NCBI GenBank assembly: GCA_023399465.1
Contig: JAEWPB010000045.1
Coordinates: forward strand, 1 to 16,654
Direction: 5' to 3'
DNA length: 16,654 nt
Source: Pseudomonadota bacterium
Lineage (GTDB): Bacteria; Pseudomonadota; Alphaproteobacteria; Rhizobiales; Rhizobiaceae
Shown here: one piece after another, positions 1 through 5,696 of the stretch
Layout: each line of letters starts with the position of its first letter
How positions within the stretch are numbered: the stretch's first letter is position 1
Made by a program: the position numbers and the translations under genes
Notes under the pieces: generated by a model
Databases searched by the model: none
What the model was told of the DNA's origin: nothing
Seen by the model: the letters and a program-made list of their open reading frames with translations, nothing else

Positions 1-2
1 GC

Positions 3-137
3 TTCGGTACCCTCGTCCTTACACGCATTTCGCCCCAAGCCTTAAATGGATCCGCGGCCATCGAACTTATGCCTGAGCAATTTCGCTGGAATTTTTGTGC
101 GGCACTGGCAGACATTTCCGAAATGGCAGATACGTAA
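3..137 (+). CDS. C-terminal fragment of a probable HWE-family sensor histidine kinase (gene enters from the left edge)
   Basis: An open frame enters the window and stops with TAA at 135-137, giving 44 codons. It begins with FGTLVLTRISPQAL and ends in a short hydrophilic tail. The pattern of a G-F-G-T-x-L/V block, an R about five residues later, a short Gly/Ala stretch, then an 'E-x-x-R-W-x-F' strand matches my memory of the extreme C-terminus of the ATPase domain in HWE/HisKA_2 sensor kinases. These are common in rhizobia, where the end of the ATP-binding domain reads 'GFGT..-R-..-G-..-W-.-.-..P'. No catalytic motif is visible because only the tail is present. It would phosphorylate a response regulator located off the left edge. 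The assignment rests on family resemblance in a short fragment, so confidence is moderate. Confidence 0.6.
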   Translation, partial: FGTLVLTRISPQALNGSAAIELMPEQFRWNFCAALADISEMADT

Positions 138-281
138 CCAAGCACGGCCCTGTAGACCTCGCAACGTCGCCTAAATGATCTCCGGCCTGACGATGGATAA
201 CGGCCGTTCTCTTGGCCGATTGTGGAACATATTTCTTTGTCGCGACTTCCGGATGGGATGCATCCAACGCACAAGGAGAAG

Positions 282-845
282 ATGATGACACTGCAGGGCA
301 AGACTATCGCCATCCTGATCGCACCTCGAGGCACGGAAGAACCCGAGTTCGTGCAACCAAAAAAAGCGCTAGAAATGGCCGGAGCCGCCGTCGAGGTCAT
401 CAGCAACGAGCCAGGTGAAGCCGAGACCGTTAACAACGATCTCGACACCGGTGGCAAGTATACCATTGACAAGACGATTTCAGATGTGTCCCCGAGCGAT
501 TTCGACGGCGTGGTCATCTGTGGTGGGTGCGTTGGCGCCGACAAGCTTCGGGGAGATGACAAGGTCGTCTCGTTTATCCGAGACGCCTTCAGCCTGTCAA
601 AGCCAGTCGGTGCCATATGCCATGGCCCGTGGCTCCTCGTCGAAGCGAACGTGCTAAAGGGCAGGACCCTGACGTCATTCCGTACTATAGCGACCGACAT
701 CCGCAATGCCGGAGGCAGATGGGTGGATCAGGAAGTCGTGACCGACAAAGGCTTGGTAACAAGCCGCAAACCGGACGATTTGCCGGCTTTCTGCGCGAAG
801 ATCATTGAGGAGTTCGAGGAAGGGCAACACCTTCCGCACGCGTGA
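282..845 (+). CDS. DJ-1/PfpI family protein (YhbO/PfpI-like, class I glutamine amidotransferase fold)
   Basis: This 187-aa cytoplasmic protein belongs to the DJ-1/PfpI superfamily, whose members are described as stress-related proteases, glyoxalases or deglycases. Visible motifs are the N-terminal strand with the family Glu-Glu-Pro-Glu block at residues 19-22, a Gly-Gly elbow at 81-82, and the nucleophile elbow AICHGPW with Cys113-His114. A TDIRNAG-x-WVD block at about 138-149 and a TSRKPDDLPAF block near the C-terminus are typical of the PfpI branch. Length matches the family (about 170-190 aa). An open frame reaches back to 222, but AAGGAG at 273-278 supports ATG 282 or, with better spacing, ATG 285. 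It appears monocistronic; a weak hairpin follows the stop. An extra Cys pair (80 and 83) flanks the Gly-Gly, where many relatives have no Cys. The exact substrate cannot be told from sequence. Confidence 0.9.
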   Translation: MMTLQGKTIAILIAPRGTEEPEFVQPKKALEMAGAAVEVISNEPGEAETVNNDLDTGGKYTIDKTISDVSPSDFDGVVICGGCVGADKLRGDDKVVSFIRDAFSLSKPVGAICHGPWLLVEANVLKGRTLTSFRTIATDIRNAGGRWVDQEVVTDKGLVTSRKPDDLPAFCAKIIEEFEEGQHLPHA

Positions 846-1115
846 GCAGGTAACGGATCACGTCACGCCAGCACGCTTGCCACTACCGCTGGCGGGCAGC
901 GCGATTGGTCTGATTGCGGTATTACTATGCTGACCACTCATGGACAGCGAGCCGATCAGCACAGTCGCCAACCGCATCGCGGCTCATCGCATTTTTTTGA
1001 CGATGCCGAGGGTCAGGCTGGGCTGGCGTGAGTGGAGCATTTTGACAGGCCGGTCTTGCGGTGACAGAATTTTCTTGCGTCTGGATCGAGGTCCTCCATC
1101 GAAGGAGTGCATCTT
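846..1115. other. Non-coding stretch between the PfpI-family gene and the small membrane protein
   Basis: I find no convincing gene here. Besides the 866-894 hairpin, GAGCCG (949-954) can pair with CGGCTC (980-985) across a 25-nt loop, followed by a run of seven T at 992-998. That is a possible but poor terminator for plus-strand transcription. The DNA just before 1116 supplies the ribosome binding site of the next gene. Confidence 0.4.
866..894 (+). terminator. Weak inverted repeat downstream of the PfpI-family gene
   Basis: CGCCAGC (866-872) and GCTGGCG (888-894) are perfect 7-bp arms around a 15-nt loop, starting 20 nt after the stop of the upstream gene. There is no T-tract, so an intrinsic terminator is doubtful. 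It may instead stabilise the transcript end. Confidence 0.3.
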
Positions 1116-1319
1116 ATGTTGGGAACTTACTTTGGCGCACTTATAATACTTGCGGGCGTCTTGGTCATCGCAAGAAAAGATATTCGACTGAAAGGCGGGA
1201 AGCGTGATAAGCGTAATCTCTCCGACCGACAACCTGCTTCTTGGAAAGTGGTCCGATATTGGGCGGGGATTATAATGATAGCAATGGGAACTTTCCTGTT
1301 TGTCCTATCGCCTGTTTGA
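1116..1319 (+). CDS. Small two-helix membrane protein, unknown function
   Basis: A 67-aa protein that I do not recognise. It has an N-terminal hydrophobic segment (about residues 3-19, rich in L, I, V, A and G), a basic hydrophilic middle with several Lys and Arg (about 20-45), and a second hydrophobic segment (about 46-65, containing GIIMIAMGTFLFVL) that ends three residues before the stop. This suggests a helical hairpin in the inner membrane. The start is supported by GAAGGAG at 1101-1107, 8 nt before ATG 1116; a GTG at 1107 overlaps that ribosome binding site and is less likely. It stands alone between two intergenic regions and may be monocistronic. The clean ribosome binding site and two membrane segments argue that it is real, but no role can be inferred. 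Confidence 0.6.
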   Translation: MLGTYFGALIILAGVLVIARKDIRLKGGKRDKRNLSDRQPASWKVVRYWAGIIMIAMGTFLFVLSPV

Positions 1320-1534
1320 AATGTAACAATCGCGGCGATTAGCTCCGCCGACGATGGCCGTGGTTGGTATGGCGATTCCAGGGGACATTCAGAAGCTGCA
1401 CGCCGCGGATGGGAAGTTGTCGGCGATAGCGTGAATCTCGTGCCGTCTATCCAGCAGGAGGCGAGGCGTTCCGGTCCCATGGCATATTAACAAAGCAGCA
1501 CTGCGGAATGCTGTATTCTGGGCCCAGGTTGATA
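1320..1534. other. Convergent intergenic region, nothing recognised
   Basis: This lies between the small membrane protein (plus) and the end of the cio operon (minus). AATCGC (1328-1333) and GCGATT (1335-1340) form a tight inverted repeat just after the plus-strand stop. Open frames here on the minus strand have no ribosome binding site or recognisable motifs and are probably chance frames. Confidence 0.4.
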
Positions 1535-1627
1535 TCAGTGCAGAGCCAATCGGATCAGCCATGCAGTCGTTCCGACAACTGCAATTCCGGCGAGGTAAAG
1601 CCCTGCAAACCAAATCCAGCGGCGCAT
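1535..1627 (-). CDS. 30-aa DUF2474-like membrane microprotein of the cytochrome bd/CIO operon
   Basis: A 30-residue protein starting MRRWIWFAGLYLAGIAV, with a single transmembrane helix (about residues 4-28), a basic N-terminus and a short C-terminal IRLALH tail. This pattern fits the DUF2474 family, very short proteins encoded directly after cioB/cydB. They are analogous in position to CydX (YbgT), which stabilises E. coli cytochrome bd. The ATG overlaps the cioB stop (TGATG at 1629-1625), so translation is probably coupled to cioB and the product made in step with the oxidase. No independent Shine-Dalgarno sequence is obvious, as expected for coupled translation. It likely binds the CioA/CioB complex in the inner membrane. 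Function is inferred from position and family. Confidence 0.75.
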   Translation of the reverse strand: MRRWIWFAGLYLAGIAVVGTTAWLIRLALH

Positions 1628-2631
1628 CAATGATATCCGCTGCCAGGCTGGACTTTCCCACGGAATACCCAATAAGAATACGCGGTGTAGGCCAGTATCA
1701 TCGGGATCAGCACCACCGCGCCGACCAGCAGGAACAGGAGCGAGCTGCTGGGTGCCGCAGCCTCCTTGATAGTCAGCGAAGGTGGAACGAGGTGGGGATA
1801 GAAGCTGACGCCAAGCCCCGCAAAGGAAAGAACGAACATCGCGACCGTCGCCAGAAAGGGGCGTAGTTCGTCGTGATTTCGCAAGCCGGTCCAAAGCTGC
1901 CAGATCGCGATGGCCAGGAGGATCGGCATGACAGCGCTCCACACGCCCGACGGCCAGCCGAACCAGCGTGCAAGATATTCGGGCCGTAAGAATGGGGTAG
2001 CCAAACTCACAAGTCCGATCAACGCGACCAGTGCTGCACCGAGCGGTACTGCGAAACGCCGGGCTCGCAACATGGTCTCGCCCTCCGTTTTGAGGATAAG
2101 CCATGTGGCGCCCAGCATGGCATATCCCACAACAACCGCGAGCGCCGTCAAACCGGAGAATGGCGTAAGCCAATCCCAGTTGCCGCCGCTGTAAGCGCGC
2201 CCTTCGACAGCAATCCCTTGCACCAGCGCACCCAACGCCATGCCTTGGGCGATCGTTGCAATCAGCGAACCCGCCCAGAAGCCTACCTCCCAGAAACTCT
2301 GCATCCGGTTTGTCCGGTGAACGAATTCGAATGCCACGCCCCGAAAGATCAGACCCAACAGCATGGCGATGATCAACGGATAAAGGGCGGGCATGACAAT
2401 CGCATAAGCGAGCGGGAAGACTGCAAACAGGCCTCCACCACCCAGCACCAGCCATGTTTCGTTGCCGTCCCAGACCGGGGCAACAGTGTTCATTGCCAGA
2501 TGCCGCTCGTCTCGGTCCTTCAGCAACGGAAAGAGAATGCCGATTCCCAGGTCAAATCCATCCAGGAGCACATAGGCCAGCACCGCAAACGCGATCAGTC
2601 CGGCCCAAATGAACGAAAGGTCGATTTCCAC
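1627..2631 (-). CDS. cioB: Cytochrome bd-type (cyanide-insensitive) quinol oxidase subunit II
   Basis: 334-aa polytopic membrane protein of the CydB/CioB family. With CioA it forms the quinol oxidase that reduces O2 to water in the inner membrane. The N-terminal helix is followed by the family signature LLDGFDLGIGIL (about residues 22-33) and by 'N-T-x-x-P-V-W-D-G-N-E-T-W-L-V' (about 48-62), both diagnostic of subunit II. Several further hydrophobic helices follow, and length agrees with the family. The start is GTG at 2631, supported by GGAAGGAGA (2639-2647 on the complement) inside the 3' end of cioA, 7 nt before the start. It lies 3 nt after the cioA stop and overlaps the downstream microprotein by one base, so the three genes form a tight operon. 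Confidence 0.95.
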   Translation of the reverse strand: MEIDLSFIWAGLIAFAVLAYVLLDGFDLGIGILFPLLKDRDERHLAMNTVAPVWDGNETWLVLGGGGLFAVFPLAYAIVMPALYPLIIAMLLGLIFRGVAFEFVHRTNRMQSFWEVGFWAGSLIATIAQGMALGALVQGIAVEGRAYSGGNWDWLTPFSGLTALAVVVGYAMLGATWLILKTEGETMLRARRFAVPLGAALVALIGLVSLATPFLRPEYLARWFGWPSGVWSAVMPILLAIAIWQLWTGLRNHDELRPFLATVAMFVLSFAGLGVSFYPHLVPPSLTIKEAAAPSSSLLFLLVGAVVLIPMILAYTAYSYWVFRGKVQPGSGYH

Positions 2632-2634
2632 GGG

Positions 2635-4053
2635 CTATTCTCCTTCCGTCAGGTGCGGCGCGGTCGGATTGGCGGCCACGGGTGTGATGCCGGCTGTGCG
2701 GGTAGGGCCGATTCGGTCCACGTCGATGCGGTCTCGAGGACGCTTGCTCATCAGGCGCAAAACGTAGAATGTGCCCGACCCGAACACCAGGAAATAGACG
2801 ACGATGAAAGCCATCAGCGATACATTGACAGCTTCTGCCTGCAATGGTGATGCACTGTCGCTCGTGCGCAGCAGGCCATAAACGGTATAGGGCTGACGGC
2901 CCACCTCGGTGGTGATCCAGCCGCAAAGCACTGCGAGAAAGCCCGACGGTCCCATCAAAACGACGGCGCGGTGCAGCCAAGGCATATCGAGCAGCCGTCC
3001 TTTCCACCGGGCCCACGCCGCCCACAGCCCGATCCCCAGCATGGCAAAGCCGATGGCGACCATGATCCGAAACGTCCAGAAAATCATCGCCGCTTTGGGG
3101 CGTTCGTCAGCAGGAAACGCGTCCAGCCCTTTGATAGGTGTGTCGAGGCTATGCGTCAGAATCAGCGATCCAAGCAGCGGAATCTCCAATTTGTAACGGG
3201 TAACCCCGGCGGCATCGTCGGGTAGGCCGAACAGGATCAACGGCACCCTTCCCTCCGGGAAACTTTTGTAGTGTCCCTCCATCGCGGCGATCTTTGCGGG
3301 CTGGTATTCCAGCGTGTTCACCCCATGCATGTCTCCAGCCACGATCTGGATCGGCGTTACGATTAGCGCCATCCACATGGCCATCGAAAACATGATAGCC
3401 GCACCCCTGCTTTCTGGACTGCGCAGCAGGTGCCAAGCGCCAGCCGCGCCGACCACGAATGCAGTCGTTAGATAGGCTGCCAAAACCATATGCACCAAGC
3501 GATAGGGAAAGGATGGGTTAAAGATGATCTCCCACCAGTTCTCAGGTACGAATTGGCCGACGTCATTGATTGAATAACCCTGGGGAGTCTGCATCCAGCT
3601 GTTGACGCTGAGAATCCAGAACGCTGAGAGCAAGGTACCGATCGCAACTATGGCAGTGGCCACCATATGCAGCGTTTCGCCGACCCGGTCCCGCCCGAAG
3701 AGCATTATGCCCAGAAAACCGGCCTCCAGGAAGAACGCCGTCAGCACCTCATAGCCCATCAGAGGTCCGAGGACAGGTCCTGTTTTGTCGGAAAACACGG
3801 ACCAGTTCGTGCCGAACTGATACGACATCACGATGCCTGAAACTACTCCCATGCCAAAGACGACCGCAAAAATCGTTTTCCAGTAGTCAAAGAGCCTGAG
3901 ATAGGCTTCGTCTCTGCTCCGCATCCATAGACTGTTTAAAACAGCCAGATAGCTGGCCAGGCCAATTGTAAAGGCTGGAAAAATGATGTGAGCCGAAATG
4001 GTGAACGCAAACTGGAACCTTGCCAGATCGATGGCCGATGTGTCGCCGAACAT
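2635..4053 (-). CDS. cioA: Cytochrome bd-type (cyanide-insensitive) quinol oxidase subunit I
   Basis: 472-aa haem-bearing subunit of a bd-type quinol oxidase. Residues matching E. coli CydA ligands and proton-path residues are visible: His22 (E. coli His19), Glu102 and Glu110 (Glu99, Glu107), His188 (His186), and Met331 in FWTFRIM (Met393). Quinol-binding Lys254 and Glu259 lie in QPAKIAAMEG (Lys252, Glu257), and the GRQPYTVYGLLRT block is near the C-terminus. The interval from Lys254 to Met331 is about 60 residues shorter than in E. coli. This short Q-loop marks the CioA branch, which tends to resist cyanide. I chose ATG 4053 because AGAGGGG lies 8 nt upstream and the protein then begins in the usual way. 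An in-frame ATG at 4146 would add 31 charged residues without support. First gene of the cioA-cioB-microprotein operon. Confidence 0.95.
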   Translation of the reverse strand: MFGDTSAIDLARFQFAFTISAHIIFPAFTIGLASYLAVLNSLWMRSRDEAYLRLFDYWKTIFAVVFGMGVVSGIVMSYQFGTNWSVFSDKTGPVLGPLMGYEVLTAFFLEAGFLGIMLFGRDRVGETLHMVATAIVAIGTLLSAFWILSVNSWMQTPQGYSINDVGQFVPENWWEIIFNPSFPYRLVHMVLAAYLTTAFVVGAAGAWHLLRSPESRGAAIMFSMAMWMALIVTPIQIVAGDMHGVNTLEYQPAKIAAMEGHYKSFPEGRVPLILFGLPDDAAGVTRYKLEIPLLGSLILTHSLDTPIKGLDAFPADERPKAAMIFWTFRIMVAIGFAMLGIGLWAAWARWKGRLLDMPWLHRAVVLMGPSGFLAVLCGWITTEVGRQPYTVYGLLRTSDSASPLQAEAVNVSLMAFIVVYFLVFGSGTFYVLRLMSKRPRDRIDVDRIGPTRTAGITPVAANPTAPHLTEGE

Positions 4054-4139
4054 GAACCGAGCCCCTCTCGCAGGATCTCGTTGAAGTTGCGTCAATCGCT
4101 CGTCAGATAGGTCACGTCGCGCGCATATTCGTGCTGGGT

Positions 4140-4245
4140 CGAACATGAACCCGGACCGGACGGCGGCTGTTTAGCAGTATCATATCATCAAGGCGCGTAA
4201 CAGTTCCGATCCGGTGTTCATGGTGTCGGGTGTGCCCCATGAACA
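4140..4245 (-). promoter_or_regulatory. Upstream region of cioA with inverted and direct repeats
   Basis: TGTTCATGG (4215-4223) and CCATGAACA (4237-4245) form a perfect 9-bp inverted repeat with a 13-nt spacer, about 160-190 nt upstream of the chosen cioA start. A 12-nt word (CGAACATGAACC on the plus strand) occurs at 4140-4151 and again at 4047-4058 over the cioA start. A -10-like TATGAT lies on the minus strand at 4184-4179, but no good -35 precedes it. The inverted repeat could be an operator. No FNR/FixK box with both half-sites was found. Function is unproven. Confidence 0.35.
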
Positions 4246-4493
4246 GCTCCCCGGCCCGCAATGACGCGGGCTCCGGAATGCATCAGGCGCGCCGCAGATC
4301 GTATGCAGGGCCGGTGTCGCCTGGCTTTTATAAATTACCAGCCGCCGGCGTAGACGGTGCAGCCGTGGTGGTTTGGAGATCCTGCCTTCAAGGCGACATC
4401 GTTTTATCTACGCGCCCTGCGGCCGCCGGTTGCCACCAATCGCCTCACGCCGCCTGCGCCCCGCACAGACGAGCACAGCATGAGGGCGGCGAC
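4246..4493. other. Unassigned DNA between the cio operon promoter region and the phage lysis remnant
   Basis: No recognisable gene. A plus-strand frame is open from 4230 into the next gene but has no motif and no start signal. In a complete lysis module an endolysin would be expected about here, but I see no convincing lysozyme or amidase motif. A short minor frame ends at TGA 4480-4482, inside the ribosome binding site region of the next gene. This may be the worn left boundary of the phage segment. Confidence 0.35.
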
Positions 4494-4757
4494 ATGGCCA
4501 TGAAAACGGGTGAGCCGTCGTGGAAATGGCGGCGGCTGGTGACGATCGCGGTGACGGCCTGGGCCTGCTTTGTGCTTTCCGGTCTCATCGATGCGATCGA
4601 CAGCGAACTAAACCGCGGCATTGCCACGGGGCTGCTGATCCTCGTCGGCGTGCTGGTGGCGAGTTACACCGGCTTTGCCACCATTCAGGATGTCATTGCG
4701 ATCTGGCGGACGGGCCGCGGGCTTCCCTATCGCGAAGACGGGGAGCATCGGCCATGA
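4494..4757 (+). CDS. Small phage-type inner membrane protein at the head of the lysis remnant
   Basis: 87-aa protein with two predicted membrane helices: about residues 15-33 (VTIAVTAWACFVLSGL) and about 42-62 (GIATGLLILVGVLVASYTGF). The N-terminus is basic and Trp-rich, and a charged tail ends in GEHRP. The layout resembles small membrane proteins found next to spanin and holin genes in rhizobial prophages; the exact function is unknown. GAGGG at 4482-4486 lies 7 nt before ATG 4494; a second in-frame ATG at 4500 is too far from it. The stop overlaps the ATG of the next gene (ATGA, 4754-4757), a coupling typical of phage lysis cassettes. It could take part in lysis, for example as a holin or antiholin-like protein, but that is inference from position. 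Confidence 0.65.
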   Translation: MAMKTGEPSWKWRRLVTIAVTAWACFVLSGLIDAIDSELNRGIATGLLILVGVLVASYTGFATIQDVIAIWRTGRGLPYREDGEHRP

Positions 4758-5186
4758 CCATCCTTGCTGCTGTGGTTCGTCAAATCTGTCTTGCCGCCTG
4801 TCTCATCGTCGGGGTGCTGGTCTACTACGAGGGGATCCCGGACCCCGGACGCTGCGCGTATTCCCGGTCCTTCCAGCGTCCCGATCATTGGCGATCTGAC
4901 GACGGCCCGCGTCAGCGCCCACGCGGCCGACGAGGTGAAGCGGGCGACGGTCGATCTGGTAGCAAGGGCGGAGTACGACGCTTTGGCAGCTCAGAAGGCC
5001 GAGGAGGAACGCAGGGCACTTGCGGCGGCACATGCCGCCGACGAGTTCCGCAAGCGCTACACGGCGCTGTCTCAGGCGAACAGGCAACTCACCGAAAAAG
5101 CGGAGAAAGCCATTGCGGACGATACCAGCGATGACGGCGCTCGCGTTAGCGCTGACGACCTTATCTGGCTACGCAACAACCGATGA
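4754..5186 (+). pseudogene. i-spanin (Rz-like) gene, disrupted by a single-base frameshift
   Basis: The frame starting at ATG 4754 encodes an N-terminal membrane helix (about residues 4-24, RQICLAACLIVGVLVYYEGIP) and then runs into nonsense. The next frame, open to the stop at 5186, carries the continuation: a VPIIGDLTTARV segment, then a long Ala/Glu/Lys/Arg-rich stretch with coiled-coil character and an acidic end. Removing one G near 4840 (CCCGGACCCC read as CCCGACCCC) joins the two into one protein of about 143 residues. One membrane helix plus a periplasmic coiled coil is the layout of Rz-type inner-membrane spanins, which disrupt the outer membrane in the last step of phage lysis. The Rz1-like gene overlaps its 3' end in another frame, as in lambda. 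I saw no slippery heptamer, so decay or sequence error is likelier than programmed frameshifting. Confidence 0.65.
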
Positions 5187-5391
5187 GAGGTTGACGGCGG
5201 CAGCTAAAACACAGGGGTGGGCGAAGGCGGCCGTCATCCTTCCTGACCTTCCAGAGACTTGCCGCGAGCTCATGGGCCCGGTCGAGCCCAGAGAGGGCGA
5301 GAAGTGGCGCTCCGTTCAACTCGGCTGCAACGACCGGACGGCGGCTTGTGCGGCCTTCTATGGCGACCTGAAAATCCGGCTCAAACAGTAG
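5131..5391 (+). CDS. o-spanin (Rz1-like) small secreted protein with altered lipobox
   Basis: 86-aa product starting MTALALALTTLSGYATTDERL. The hydrophobic leader and the position of the LSGY motif match a type II signal peptide ending in L-S-G-C, but the lipobox Cys codon reads TAC (Tyr), one base from TGC. The remainder has an LPDLPETC motif and a C-terminal CAAFYGDL segment, which I remember from small lysis-region lipoproteins of rhizobial phages. It starts inside the upstream i-spanin frame and overlaps it by 56 nt, the arrangement seen in Rz/Rz1 pairs. The product should be an outer-membrane lipoprotein that pairs with the i-spanin; without the Cys it cannot be lipidated, which suggests inactivation. 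Ribosome binding is weak, so translation may be coupled. Identification rests on layout and motif resemblance. Confidence 0.55.
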   Translation: MTALALALTTLSGYATTDERLTAAAKTQGWAKAAVILPDLPETCRELMGPVEPREGEKWRSVQLGCNDRTAACAAFYGDLKIRLKQ

Positions 5392-5399
5392 AGGCCAGA

Positions 5400-5630
5400 A
5401 TGTCGGACAAGTATCAGTCTTTCGCCGAGATGCTGAATGCCTGGGGCGGCGGCGCCGGGACAACGCTCTTCGGCGCGCTTATCGGTCGGGCGATGTGGCA
5501 TGTCTCCGAGGCCCGCAAGGTGCGTTCCAAGCTGGTCGACCCAGTGCGGCAGGATCATATTGTGAGATACCCATTTCACTTCTCCTATGGCCACCATTGG
5601 CCACACGGAGAACGCGCATCGTTTAACTAG
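5400..5630 (+). pseudogene. Truncated phage holin-family gene
   Basis: The first 45-47 residues (MSDKYQSFAEMLNAWGGGAG then TTLFGALIGRAMWHVSEARK) resemble the N-terminus of holins that close rhizobial phage lysis modules (holin superfamily III/LydA-like), which normally run to about 100 residues with two or three helices. Here the frame changes character at about 5540 into a tail rich in His, Tyr and Phe with no further helix, and stops at 5630. The homologous part therefore ends abruptly and foreign sequence follows. AGAGG at 5390-5394 precedes ATG 5400 by 5 nt. It follows the o-spanin gene by 8 nt. The truncation and the damage in the neighbouring genes suggest a defunct prophage fragment. 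Confidence 0.6.
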
Positions 5631-5674
5631 ATGACGGGGCCGATGGCCGACTGTCCGCTGCCAGGGCACCCAAC

Positions 5675-5694
5675 GGGCATCTGAGCTCTTGCCC
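5675..5694 (-). terminator. Weak stem-loop after the long amino-acid operon
   Basis: GGGCA (5675-5679) and TGCCC (5690-5694) flank a 10-nt loop that itself contains GAGCTC, just beyond the stop of the last oxidoreductase gene at 5697. There is no U-tract on the transcript, so this is only a possible transcript end. Confidence 0.25.
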
Positions 5695-5696
5695 AG

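Noticed and set aside
1389..1661. Minus-strand ORF of 90 codons overlapping the end of the cio operon
   Set aside because: It overlaps the microprotein and cioB in another frame, with no ribosome binding site or motif.
4054..4146. Longer cioA start giving 31 extra residues
   Set aside because: The extension is charged and unlike CioA N-termini, while ATG 4053 has a good ribosome binding site and starts the conserved region directly.
4170..4200. A possible FNR/FixK box upstream of cioA (TTGAT on the minus strand)
   Set aside because: Only one half-site matches; the partner four bases away does not resemble ATCAA.
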